From Streptomyces aurantiacus (GTDB lineage: Bacteria; Actinomycetota; Actinomycetes; Streptomycetales; Streptomycetaceae): a stretch of DNA of 64,000 nt. Numbering within the stretch: position 1 is the first letter of the stretch; each line of letters opens with the position of its first letter. This document shows positions 36,519-45,257 of this stretch, piece by piece. The position numbers and the translations under genes were made by a program. Under the pieces are notes generated by a model, which was not told the origin of the DNA, did no database searches, and saw only the letters and a list, made by a program, of their open reading frames with translations. The stretch lies in assembly GCF_027107535.1 (NCBI RefSeq), contig NZ_CP114283.1, forward strand, positions 4,216,001 to 4,280,000, written 5' to 3'.

Positions 36519-36583
36519 ATCCGGTGCGTCAAGCGCTGACTGTCCGACGCTGAACGCCGAATGCAACCCCTGGAGTCGAGACC

Positions 36584-37666
36584 ATGATCAAGCCGTTCCG
36601 CATCGACGTCCCCCAGACCCACCTCGACGACCTGACCGACCGGCTGGCCCGCACCCGTTGGCCCAACGAGGTCGCCGACGCGGGATGGGACTACGGCTTT
36701 CCGCTGGCGCGACTCAAGGAACTCGCCGAATACTGGCGAACCGGCTACGACTGGCGCGAGCACGAGGAGAAGCTCAACGAGCTTCCGCACTTCACCACCG
36801 AGATCGACGGGCAGAACATCCACTTCGTGCACGTCCGCTCTGCGAAGCCGGACGCGCTCGCGCTGATCCTCACCCACGGCTGGCCCGGTTCGTTCCTGGA
36901 GTTCCTCGACGTGATCGATCCGCTGTCACGTGACTTCCACCTGGTGATTCCGTCCATACCGGGATACGGCTTCTCCGGGCCTACCCACGAACGCGGCTGG
37001 GACATGGTCCGGGTCGCGGACGCCTGGGCTGAGCTGATGCGCCGTCTCGGCTACGAGCGCTACGGAGCGCAGGGTGGCGACTTCGGCTCGGGCATCTCCT
37101 TGGCGCTCGGCGCGGCGGCACCCGACCAGGTCGTCGGCGTCCACGTCAACTACCTGCCGACCCGGCCGGTTCCGGACGCCGGCATCGAACTGTCCGAGAA
37201 GGACGAAGCGCGACTCGACAAAGTCCGGCAGCTGATGGCCAATCGTCCGCCGTACCAGGCTCTTCAGGCCGCCACTCCGCAGACCATCGGCTACGCGCTG
37301 ACCGATTCGCCGGTCGGTCAGCTGGCCTGGATCGCCGAGCGCTTCGCCCAGTGGACCGACCCTCGCTCACCGGTCAGCGACGAGCGGATGCTCACCGACA
37401 TCTCGCTGTACTGGCTGACCGCCACCGCGGCTTCCTCGGCGCGGCTGCACCACGATGCTCCGCGGCGGATCGAGCCGTGCCCGGTACCGGTCGGCGTGGC
37501 GGTCTTCGCACACGACATCACGCAGTCGGTGCGACCGCTGGCCGAACGGCTCTACGACATCAGGCACTGGTCGGAGTTCGAGCGCGGCGGCCACTTCGCC
37601 GCGATGGAGGTGCCGGAACTGCTCGCCGACGACGTCCGGGACTTCTTCCTTGCCCACGCCAAGTAG
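36584..37666 (+). CDS. Epoxide hydrolase (alpha/beta fold, EHN domain)
   Basis: A 360-residue enzyme. The N-terminal EHN region (PFRIDVPQTHLDDLTDRLARTRWP) is diagnostic of microsomal-type epoxide hydrolases. The oxyanion motif is HGWPGS (98-103), the nucleophile is Asp166 in GAQGGDFGS, and the catalytic His is in ERGGHFAAME near 334. It opens epoxides by water attack through an ester intermediate, in the cytoplasm. The divergent MarR gene and its two operators predict repression and induction by a xenobiotic or lipid epoxide. Confidence 0.93.
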   Translation: MIKPFRIDVPQTHLDDLTDRLARTRWPNEVADAGWDYGFPLARLKELAEYWRTGYDWREHEEKLNELPHFTTEIDGQNIHFVHVRSAKPDALALILTHGWPGSFLEFLDVIDPLSRDFHLVIPSIPGYGFSGPTHERGWDMVRVADAWAELMRRLGYERYGAQGGDFGSGISLALGAAAPDQVVGVHVNYLPTRPVPDAGIELSEKDEARLDKVRQLMANRPPYQALQAATPQTIGYALTDSPVGQLAWIAERFAQWTDPRSPVSDERMLTDISLYWLTATAASSARLHHDAPRRIEPCPVPVGVAVFAHDITQSVRPLAERLYDIRHWSEFERGGHFAAMEVPELLADDVRDFFLAHAK

Positions 37667-39090
37667 GACCACCCGACCCGCCAGGAGGCACCGCCGGCCG
37701 CGAGCTCGCGAAGCGTCCGCTCAGCACTGTCTGCCGGGCCCTGTCCGCGGCACCAGCCACACCACACCGCGCACTGCGCTCCGTGCAAGCGGGCCCGAGC
37801 CCGAACTGGGTTGAGGCCCCCACGAAGCGCTCCCGCGCAGGGAAGCCAGTCCGCGCTACCTACGACAACGACTGTTCGCCTGCGACAGGCGAGGTCCATC
37901 GCCTGTGAGTACGTGAGCCGGCCCCACGGTACGGACCAGTCTTGGCTTGCCCCTCGAACCGGCGGACGACGTCTCACCGTCGTCCTGGCCGGCCCCTTTC
38001 GTCGCCTGCGGTGGGTCCCGAACGCGAGAGACGAGATCACTACCACCGGGATGCTGCCAGAGATCCCGCCCGCATATGCCACGCGTACAGACGAGGGAAA
38101 TGATGCGGCCATGGCATGGCTGGAAAGGCGCTGTATGGGCCGGGGCGCGAGGCGGGCGACGTCAGCTGCGAGACGTGCCCGGCCGATCCCGTCGCAATCA
38201 TGCCGTCGCTGCCAACTGTGGTCCTGTGACGGACTCCTGCCGTGCCGGGGTGGTGTCTGGTGTGTATGACACGCAGACGGAGAGAATGTACGGCGGATCG
38301 GCTGAGAGGGAATGGGGCGTAAACGGGCTGGGGCTGCAAGAGTTGACGGGGCGGCCGCCGCCCTCTGTTGGTGACGGGCGACGACCGCCGTGCACGAGTG
38401 CTCGCGTCGACGGTGACGCAAGCACCCGCGCGGGGTCGTCCTTGCGGCCTGGGGCGTGCGGGAGTTCGCCCCACTCGAAACCGGCCGCGAGGACACAGCC
38501 GGAGCCCGCGGACCGTTCGCTGCGGGAGGCGGGCTCCGGCCGACTGATAACCCCGGTGCCGGTGAGGCAGCGAGGACAGCCGGCCCGCCGCTCTTCCGGA
38601 CGGGTAACCAGTATTTCAGTTCAGGAATTCTAATGCGTACTAGCCGCAGCGTCATAGGCTACGTTCCAGCCCGGCCAAGGTGGAATATGCGTGCCGGTGA
38701 CTGCTGTGACCGCGGTTTCGTAGACCGGTTCCGGCTGTCTGAGGCGGGGCGTGCGGCGTCGCCCGCGCGCTGCGGGTTCTCGGCCGGTGTCAGCCGCTCG
38801 CGTCGTCGGCGTGTGACGCCCTCGCGAACTGGAGAATCGCGATGTTCGGGATCTGTTCTCGGGGACGCCGGCCGGTGATCCGCAACCCCGTCTGCCCACC
38901 GTCGCCGGGCCTTCGACGCATTGCTCGACAGCACCCCGCCCGCCTGAACACCGGGTTCGACCACCTCCCGCTGCCGGATATACCCCGACCGGCTCAGAAG
39001 CCAGATGCCGTCGGCGAGGTGCTTCGGCCGAGAGGAATGGGCGGGCGGCGAGAGAACGTCAAGATGTCCGTCGCCGCCCGGTCGGCGGGA
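37667..39090. other. 1.4-kb stretch without a recognisable gene
   Basis: Long open frames exist on both strands but overlap heavily, lack ribosome sites and carry Arg/Pro/Ser-rich low-complexity products. A short AT-richer patch at about 38605-38660 stands out. No repeat, tRNA or transposase signature was found. It lies between the epoxide hydrolase gene and the end of the NCS1 permease gene and may be decayed DNA or hold untranslated RNA. Confidence 0.5.
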
Positions 39091-40746
39091 TCAGGCCGCC
39101 GACGGTTGTGCAGGCAGCACGTGGTCGCCGACCTTGTCCGTGCTCAGGCAGAGAGAGCAGACGTGTGCGTCGTGGGTCTGGCAGGCGGCCAGGTCGGGGC
39201 GCTCGTACGCCTGGTGGCAGACGTGGCAGCCGTACGTCGTGGCGCTGGGGTTGCCGTCCGTGTCGAGCAGGGGCTCGTCGATGCCGTCGTCGGTGCGGCG
39301 CAGGTAGTACTTGCCCTTGGTGACGATGGCCATGAGCGGGGTGAGCGCGAAGGCGATGACGGCCGCGGCGACGGGGGAGTACGGCTGGAGGGTGTCGCCG
39401 AGGGCGTGGAAGTACATGGCGATGGACAGGCCCGAGGCGGCGACGAAGGCCACGACGCCCACCGGGTTGACCGCGTAGAGCATGCCGCGGCGGAACTCGG
39501 GCTGGAGCGGGGACAGCTTCAGCAGGTACTTGTTGATGCCGATGTCGGTGGCGACGGTGACGATCCAGGCGATCGCGCAGTTCGAGTAGAAGCCGAGAAT
39601 GCTGTTGAGGAAGCTGAACATGTCGGCTTCCATCAGAGCGAGTGCGAAGCCCAGGTTGACCAGGACGAAGACCATGCGGCCGGGGTAGTGCCGGGTGACG
39701 CGGGTGAAGGAGTTGGTCCATGCGAGGGAGCCGGAGTACGCGTTGGTCACGTTGATCTTGATCTGGCTGATCACGACGAGTGCGACGGCCAGCGGGAGGA
39801 CGAGCCAGGACGGCATCATCGCGTCGAAGGCGCTGCGGAACTGCTGGATCGGCTCCGGCGCGGCCTCCGGGCCGACCTTGGCAAGGATGTACACGGCGAG
39901 GAAGACACCGATGGCCTGCTTGAGGGCACCGAGCACCACCCATCCGGGGCCGGCCATGATGACCGCGGTCCACCAACTGCGCTTGTTCGCTTCGGTCTTG
40001 GGAGGCATGAAGCGCAGGTAGTCGATCTGCTCACCGATCTGCGCGATGAGCGAGAGACAGACACCGGCGCCGAGTAGCACGGATGCGGTGTTGATGCCGC
40101 CCTCGCCGTCGGTGCCCGCGTAGGAGAGGAAGCGGTCGACGGTGCCCGGGTCGGTCGATATCAGGTAGACCAGCGGGGCGACCATCAGCACGAGCCAGAC
40201 CGGAGTGGTCCACACCTGGAGCTTGCTGAGTGCCTTCATGCCGTAGATGACCAGCGGGATGACCATCAGGGTGGAGACGGCGTAGCCGAGCCAGAGTGGC
40301 AGGCCGAGGCCGAGTTTGAGGCCCTGGGCCATGATCGAGCCCTCCAGGGCGAAGAAGATGAAGGTGAAGCTGGCGAAGATGACGCTGGTGAGTACCGAGC
40401 CGTAGTAGCCGAAGCCGGAGCCGCGGGTGATCAGATCGAGGTCGATGTTGTAGCGGGCGCCGTAGTAGGCGAGCGGGAAACCGGTGATGAAGATGACCAC
40501 CGCGGCGACGGCGATCGCCACGAGCGCGTTGCCGGTGCCGTGCGCCAGGCCGATGCCGGCGCCGATGGAGAAGTCGGCCATGTAGGCGATGCCGCCGAGT
40601 GCGGTCGTCGCCACGACCATGGGGGTCCAGCGGCGGTAACTGCGGGGCGCGAAGCGGAGGGTGTAGTCCTCCAGTGTCTCCTTCGTCGCCTGACTCGTCG
40701 GGGAGTTCGCTTCTGGGGATGTCAGACGTGACTCGGTGGCGCTCAT
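39091..40746 (-). CDS. NCS1-type purine/cytosine permease with C-terminal Cys cluster
   Basis: A 551-residue transporter with about twelve helices between residues 40 and 480. TLEDYTLRFAPRSYRRW, GSGFGYYGSVLTSVIFA, CLSLIAQIGEQIDYLRFMPP and SQIKINVTNAYSGSLAWTNSF are the family's conserved regions. The last 45 residues form a soluble tail with CHVCHQAYERPDLAACQTHD and HVCSLCLSTDK: two CxxC pairs, one further Cys and several His, a probable zinc or rubredoxin-like site unusual for this family. The gene is 117 bp downstream of a GntR gene on the same strand. The substrate is probably a nucleobase or hydantoin-like compound. Confidence 0.9.
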   Translation of the reverse strand: MSATESRLTSPEANSPTSQATKETLEDYTLRFAPRSYRRWTPMVVATTALGGIAYMADFSIGAGIGLAHGTGNALVAIAVAAVVIFITGFPLAYYGARYNIDLDLITRGSGFGYYGSVLTSVIFASFTFIFFALEGSIMAQGLKLGLGLPLWLGYAVSTLMVIPLVIYGMKALSKLQVWTTPVWLVLMVAPLVYLISTDPGTVDRFLSYAGTDGEGGINTASVLLGAGVCLSLIAQIGEQIDYLRFMPPKTEANKRSWWTAVIMAGPGWVVLGALKQAIGVFLAVYILAKVGPEAAPEPIQQFRSAFDAMMPSWLVLPLAVALVVISQIKINVTNAYSGSLAWTNSFTRVTRHYPGRMVFVLVNLGFALALMEADMFSFLNSILGFYSNCAIAWIVTVATDIGINKYLLKLSPLQPEFRRGMLYAVNPVGVVAFVAASGLSIAMYFHALGDTLQPYSPVAAAVIAFALTPLMAIVTKGKYYLRRTDDGIDEPLLDTDGNPSATTYGCHVCHQAYERPDLAACQTHDAHVCSLCLSTDKVGDHVLPAQPSAA

Positions 40747-40863
40747 GGTCAGCCCTTCGGGGTGGGGGGTGCTGCGTGCGGGTGTGGGAATGGTGAGCGG
40801 TTGGGCACTCCCGGTCGGCGCCTGGCCAAGCAGTCGAAGGGCCGGGTGGGGAACGACGGGGTC

Positions 40864-41598
40864 TCAGAGGAGTTCGGCATGCAGGGCCATCTGGGTCATG
40901 GCGCGGCGGGCGTGTTCCATGACTACGGCCATCGAGTCGCCGACGTGGGCGTGCAGGGCTCGGTAGGCGTCGTCGAGGCGGCCGTCGCGGACCAGTTCCA
41001 TGATCTGGATGTGCTCGGTGATGGTCGTCTCGACCCGGTCCTGGGTGAGGAAGTCGTACATCCGCACGCGGCGTATGCGCTCACTGACCGTCACGAGAGA
41101 CCCGGTGAGGGCAGGGTTGCCGGAAGCACGGGAGAGCTCGGCGTGGAACCTCTCGTCCTGGACGACGAAACGCGGGTCCGGTGTCGGCGGGTGCTCACGC
41201 ATCGCGTACCAGCGGTCCAGCTCTGCGTCGAGGATCTCCGGATCGTGCCGTAGGGCGGAGTCCTCGATCGCGCGGGCTATCCCACGCAGCTCCAGGGTGA
41301 TCCGCAGCTCGTAGAAGTGGCTCAGTTGGGTCAGGTTGGGGATCGTGACGAAGTAGCCGTCGGCGCCCCGCTCGATGAGACTGTCGGAGGCCAGACGCGC
41401 CAACGCCTCGCGCACCGGGGTTCGCGACACCCCGAACTGACCGGCCAGCCGCATTTCGGCCAGCCGCTCGCGCGGGCCGAATTTGCCGTCGAGTACGGAT
41501 GCGCGCAGCTTGGCGTAGACCGCATCGCGCAGGGAGGGCGCAGGTGGCGACTCCCGTGCGGCGGTTGTGTCCGGCTGCGTATACAGCTCCGAATCCAT
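40864..41598 (-). CDS. GntR-family regulator with FCD domain
   Basis: A 244-residue regulator of the FadR subfamily. The winged helix is SLRDAVYAKLRASVLDGKFGPRERLAEMRLAGQFGVSRTPVREALARL, with the recognition helix VSRTPVREAL; the FCD ligand domain begins near 95 and contains FHAELSRASGN and EHIQIMELVRDG with the metal-binding His positions. It lies directly upstream of the NCS1 permease gene on the same strand and probably controls it, sensing the transported compound or a breakdown product. GTTTCCTGGA repeats upstream are candidate sites. Confidence 0.92.
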   Translation of the reverse strand: MDSELYTQPDTTAARESPPAPSLRDAVYAKLRASVLDGKFGPRERLAEMRLAGQFGVSRTPVREALARLASDSLIERGADGYFVTIPNLTQLSHFYELRITLELRGIARAIEDSALRHDPEILDAELDRWYAMREHPPTPDPRFVVQDERFHAELSRASGNPALTGSLVTVSERIRRVRMYDFLTQDRVETTITEHIQIMELVRDGRLDDAYRALHAHVGDSMAVVMEHARRAMTQMALHAELL

Positions 41599-42062
41599 GA
41601 CCGGACACGCTAGAAACCGCTTGTTTCCTGGAAGTCTCTCGCGTGGTGAACGGCCCGTTTCCTGGATCTCACCGGGCGGCCAGCAGATTCTCGTTGTCGG
41701 CGTTGCGCATCGGAGAGTCCTGCTTCACCAGTTGTGGGAGTAGGCTGCTCGATTCTTGGGCCCTCTCCGCAACTGGCGTGCAGATCTACGTCGGGCAGAC
41801 GCAAAAGGGCGTCGAGGCGCGGCCGTTCCTTCCGCAGGTTCAATGGAACTGGTCAGGATGCGCGTCACGAACTCCCTTTTATGGAAAGGCATTGCACAGC
41901 CTGCCCGATGAAATCGCGAGGTGAGTTGGTGAACATTGTTGAAACTGTCATCTACGGACAGGTTACGGTCGGAGCGTGCGAGCCATATTGTGCCCATTAA
42001 GGCTGCGCGCCCTGTACTTTGAGGCGGACGTTGATCCGGAACTTCATCAGGGGGAGTCGGCC
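41599..42062. other. Divergent intergenic region
   Basis: About 460 bp between the gntR gene and a small secreted-protein gene. Besides the repeats near 41613-41666 it has an AT-richer stretch at 41925-41990 with TTGAAA followed after 19 nt by TACGGT and an internal CTGTC-N7-GACAG inverted repeat, a plausible promoter and operator for the secreted protein. No gene was seen. Confidence 0.45.
41613..41666. promoter_or_regulatory. Repeats upstream of the GntR gene
   Basis: GAAAC-N5-GTTTC (41613-41627) is a perfect inverted repeat. GTTTCCTGGA occurs at 41623-41632 and again at 41657-41666, 34 bp apart. The site begins 15 bp upstream of the gntR start and is a likely autoregulatory operator. Confidence 0.6.
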
Positions 42063-42545
42063 GTGAGTAGGATCGCGAAGATCAGGGCCATTGGGATACC
42101 AGCCATCGTCATAGCCGCGCTGGGAGCCGCCTATACGGGAGCCACAGCAAATGCTTCCCAGTCGGCCGCCGCTGCGTCTGCGGCTCCGGGCGACGTCTAC
42201 AAGGCCTCGGCAGTGCAGTCCATCGGCAGAACGGACACGCAGGTCGTCGCTCTGTCGCTTCCTGCCGGGACGTACACCTTGACCGGATCCGCATTCTTGC
42301 TTTACGCGGACAAGGGGAACTGCAGGGTGACTGGTGGCCCCAACATGGCAACGCCTCGCGGCAGCGGCTACAACGAGGCTTCGCTCAGTGCGACGGGGAC
42401 CGTCACTTTGTCGAGCGAGGGCAAGGTCCAGTTGGTATGCAGCAGCGAAAAGGTCCTTCCTCCGCCCCAGGATCCTGCTGTCAACGGCACGCTTGTCGCT
42501 ACCAGGGTCGGAATTCTCTATGACCAGGGAAGGGGCGCGCTGTAG
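42063..42545 (+). CDS. Small secreted protein
   Basis: A 160-residue exported protein. The signal peptide (SRIAKIRAIGIPAIVIAALGA, cleavage likely after ANA) is followed by a beta-rich domain (VVALSLPAGTYTLTGSAFLLY, LSATGTVTLSSEGKVQLVCSS) with two cysteines that could form one disulfide. The GTG at 42063 has GGGGGAG at good spacing and is preferred to the upstream start at 41976. No family recognised. Confidence 0.7.
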   Translation: MSRIAKIRAIGIPAIVIAALGAAYTGATANASQSAAAASAAPGDVYKASAVQSIGRTDTQVVALSLPAGTYTLTGSAFLLYADKGNCRVTGGPNMATPRGSGYNEASLSATGTVTLSSEGKVQLVCSSEKVLPPPQDPAVNGTLVATRVGILYDQGRGAL

Positions 42546-42608
42546 TTCCTGGCTGGGTCGACCGGGGCGTGCTGAGCGGTCGAGGGCGCCTCGGCACCTC
42601 GCTTTCGG

Positions 42609-42624
42609 CGCCTTCCTGAAGGCG
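42609..42624 (+). terminator. Short hairpin after the secreted-protein gene
   Basis: CGCCTTC (42609-42615) and GAAGGCG (42618-42624) pair perfectly; the 2-nt gap means the last pair must open. It lies 64 bp downstream of the stop. Weak evidence. Confidence 0.3.
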
Positions 42625-42795
42625 ACAAAGGGGTGCCTCGCTCTTCCAGGGCGCCTTACAGGGCGTGCCTCGCCGGCCGCCGCTGCGGATGGCAGTCACT
42701 GACCTCACGGGCGCGAACCGGATGTACGAGTTGGCTCGCTGGTGGGAAACGTTGCACCACATCATCAGGAGCACGAACTGGGCTATACAGGGCGG

Positions 42796-42987
42796 TCAGT
42801 TGAGCGCCCGCAGCACCAGCCGTACAACTGCCATGACTCCTCGCCAGATCCAGTTGAGCAGCCCTCCCGCCACAGCAATATCAGCGACGTCGGCCGCAGC
42901 GTCCGTCCGGTTCGACCTGGAACGGCACCGGGAGCAGGAAAGGGGCCAACGGCGCTTGCGCGCACGGCACTTCTTGCATATCGCCAT
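42796..42987 (-). CDS. Small zinc-ribbon membrane-associated protein
   Basis: A 63-residue protein: MAICKKCRARKRRWPLSCSRC gives two CxxC pairs separated by about ten residues, a zinc-ribbon layout with a very basic surface. A C-terminal hydrophobic or amphipathic helix follows (VAGGLLNWIWRGVMAVVRLV). GGAG and AAGG lie before the ATG. It is a single gene with no operon partner. Its role is unknown; nucleic-acid binding at the membrane is one guess. Confidence 0.65.
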   Translation of the reverse strand: MAICKKCRARKRRWPLSCSRCRSRSNRTDAAADVADIAVAGGLLNWIWRGVMAVVRLVLRALN

Positions 42988-43413
42988 GGCCTTATTCTCT
43001 CCTGCTGCTCCACTCCTTCCGTGCCACCCTCCTGGATGCGGTCTACATTGCGATCCTCGTCCTGGCTCGCCGACATCCATGCCCGGGAGCGTGATCGGCC
43101 AGTACGAGAAGGTGCCTCGGGGCCCCTCACCCTGCGTCGGTCACGGAGCGCGGGCGGCGCCGGTGCGTGTCGGCACCCGGTGCGGTCGGCGAACCGGTGT
43201 CTGGTCGGCGAACCGGTGTCTGGTCGGCCAGGGTGACTCTCTCGTCGCCTCCTTGCGGGCCCGTTCAAGCCGTTCGGGCCCGTCCTGTTCTGGCTCTGCG
43301 ATGAGGAGCAAGTCCGACTCCGCCGCGGGCAGGTGCGGCTGTCCCGGTCGTGGGTGTGCAGGTTCCGGGTTCCTTGATCTTGTGATGAAGATCGTTCTGT
43401 TGGAGGCTGAGGC
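42988..43413. other. Divergent intergenic region with a 19-bp tandem repeat
   Basis: About 425 bp between the zinc-ribbon gene and an alpha/beta-hydrolase gene. GGTCGGCGAACCGGTGTCT is repeated head to tail at 43184-43202 and 43203-43221, with a third partial copy to 43228. No other element was recognised. Confidence 0.6.
43184..43228. repeat. 19-bp tandem repeat, 2.4 copies
   Basis: Two exact adjacent copies of GGTCGGCGAACCGGTGTCT followed by GGTCGGC. CGAACCGG within each unit is nearly palindromic. It lies 186 bp before the start of the downstream hydrolase. Confidence 0.85.
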
Positions 43414-44268
43414 ATGCAGAATCTTCCGACATTCGTCCTCGTCCATGGGGCCTTCGCCAATTCGTTCTCGTTCGCGCCGCTGCAGGCCGAGCTCGCCCTG
43501 CTGGGCCACCGCTCGGTCGCGGTCGATCTTCCGGGACACGGATTCGAGGCGACCTTCCCCGCGACCTACCAGGCTCCCCAGGACCTCGACGCCCTCGCTG
43601 CAGAACCGGGGAGCATCAAGGGAGTCACGCTCGCAGACAACGTCGTCCGCGTGATCGAAGTCCTTGAACGGGCCAAGCGGAACGGGCCCACGATCCTTGT
43701 CGCTCACAGCAGGGGCGGCATCACGACCACCGCCGTTGCCAACGCCCGGCCCGAGCTGATCGACCGGATCGCCTACGTCTCCGCTTGGTGCCCCGTCGAT
43801 CTGGACGTGGCCGACTACTACGCCCAGCCGGAAATGGCGGACGTCGACGCGGGAGCCTTTGCCGCCACGCTCGTCGGGAACCCGGCCGAACTCGGTCTGC
43901 TCCGGACCAACTTCCGCACCGCCGACCCTGCGTCGCTCGCCGCCTTCAAGCGAGCGTTCGCCGCCGACCTCACCGATGACGAGTTCCGGACCTTCCTGAA
44001 CACCTTCCAGCCCGACGAGAACCTGGATGTCGGTACGTCTGCCGACCGGGCACAGGCCACGACCTGGGGCCGAATTCCCAAGACCTATGTGCGCCTGGCC
44101 GCCGATGCCAGCATGCCGCCCGCCGCGCAGGACCGCATGATTCGCGAAGCCAACGCGCTCACACCTGACAACCCCTTCGACGTCCAGACACTTGAGGGGA
44201 GCCACCTGCGCTGGCTCGTCCACCCGAAGCCCGCCGCCGAGCTGCTCGCAAGCCTCGCAGCACGCTGA
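43414..44268 (+). CDS. Alpha/beta hydrolase
   Basis: A 284-residue hydrolase. The oxyanion segment is VLVHGAFANSFSF, the nucleophile elbow is VAHSRGG (Ser near residue 97), and the C-terminal catalytic His is in LEGSHLRWLVHP near 268. LPGHGF and a lid region of about 90 residues (residues 125-215) complete the fold. This form resembles plant-type methylesterase/hydroxynitrile-lyase-like proteins and AB-hydrolase-6 members in actinomycetes. The reaction is unknown. There is no neighbour on the same strand. Confidence 0.85.
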   Translation: MQNLPTFVLVHGAFANSFSFAPLQAELALLGHRSVAVDLPGHGFEATFPATYQAPQDLDALAAEPGSIKGVTLADNVVRVIEVLERAKRNGPTILVAHSRGGITTTAVANARPELIDRIAYVSAWCPVDLDVADYYAQPEMADVDAGAFAATLVGNPAELGLLRTNFRTADPASLAAFKRAFAADLTDDEFRTFLNTFQPDENLDVGTSADRAQATTWGRIPKTYVRLAADASMPPAAQDRMIREANALTPDNPFDVQTLEGSHLRWLVHPKPAAELLASLAAR

Positions 44269-44466
44269 CACTCCAGCGACTGCCTACGGCCGAGTGGGAT
44301 CGCAGGCAGTCGCTCGTCCACTCAACCGTAGGTACCGCAGGTCAGAGTCCCACCACGCCCGCAGTTGTGCGCGACGGGACACGTCCGCAGGGTGGGCGCC
44401 GCGACCAGTGGCCGCGGCGGTCCGTCGGAGCATCGGGAGAGACCTGCCGAATTCGAGCAGGGCCGG

Positions 44467-45129
44467 TCACACCCCGTCCGGGTTCAGGCCGGCGTCGTGA
44501 GCGAGCAGGGCTGCCTGGACCCGGTTGTCGCACCCGAGCTTGGTGAGGATCCGGCTCACGTACGTCTTCACCGTGGCCTCGCTCATGTGCAGCCGTCGGC
44601 CCGCGTCCGCGTTGGACAGGCCTTCTCCGAGCAGGGCGAGCACATCGCGCTCCCGTGCGGTGAGCCCTTCGAGGCGGTGCCTGGCCTCCTCCGCGCGGGC
44701 GGTGGCACCGGGGGAGGCGAGGGCGTCCACGACGTGCCGGGTGGCGGCCGGCGAGAGATAGGCGTTGCCCGCTGCCGCCGCCCGCACCGCGTTGATCAGC
44801 TCGTCGGGTGCGGAGTCCTTGAGGAGGAAGCCCGCGCCGCCGTGGCCGAGCGCGCGCAGCACGTTGTCGCGCTCACCGAACGTGGTGAGGATGAGTCCTC
44901 GTACGTCGGGTGCGGTCCGGCGCAGTTCGGCCAGGGCTGTCAGGCCGTCCATCACCGGCATCTGTATGTCCAGCAGGGCCACGTCGACGGCGGTGCTTCG
45001 GGCGGTGTCCACCGCCTCGCGGCCGTCACTCGCCTCGGCGACCACGTCGATGTCGTCGGCCGAGGTGAGGATCATCCTGATGCCGGCCCGGATGAGCGGC
45101 TCGTCGTCGGCGACGAGGACCCGGATCAC
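44467..45129 (-). CDS. LuxR/NarL-type response regulator
   Basis: A 220-residue regulator. The receiver domain has VLVADDEPLIRAGI, the phosphoacceptor Asp in VALLDIQMPVMDG and Lys in GFLLKDSAP; the C-terminal LuxR domain is LTARERDVLALLGEGLSNADAGRRLHMSEATVKTYVSRIL. The GTG at 45129 has AGGAGG at ideal spacing, so the longer frame is rejected. It lies 128 bp downstream of its sensor kinase gene on the same strand. Confidence 0.95.
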   Translation of the reverse strand: MIRVLVADDEPLIRAGIRMILTSADDIDVVAEASDGREAVDTARSTAVDVALLDIQMPVMDGLTALAELRRTAPDVRGLILTTFGERDNVLRALGHGGAGFLLKDSAPDELINAVRAAAAGNAYLSPAATRHVVDALASPGATARAEEARHRLEGLTARERDVLALLGEGLSNADAGRRLHMSEATVKTYVSRILTKLGCDNRVQAALLAHDAGLNPDGV

Positions 45130-45257
45130 GCGGCCTCCTGGGCGGTATCGGTCGGGGTGGGGATGGTTGGGCCCGGCCATCATGCCCTGATCCGGTGGGA
45201 TGCGTCGCGCGGATGGTGGGAGGAGGCGTGAGCCGGGTCATGTCCCGGTCCTGTGGG

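Noticed and set aside
38842..40077. 411-codon + strand frame over the permease gene
   Set aside because: Val/Gly/Glu-rich shadow product opposite an intact NCS1 permease.
43184..43228. CRISPR-like repeats
   Set aside because: The copies are directly adjacent with no spacers and no cas genes are nearby.
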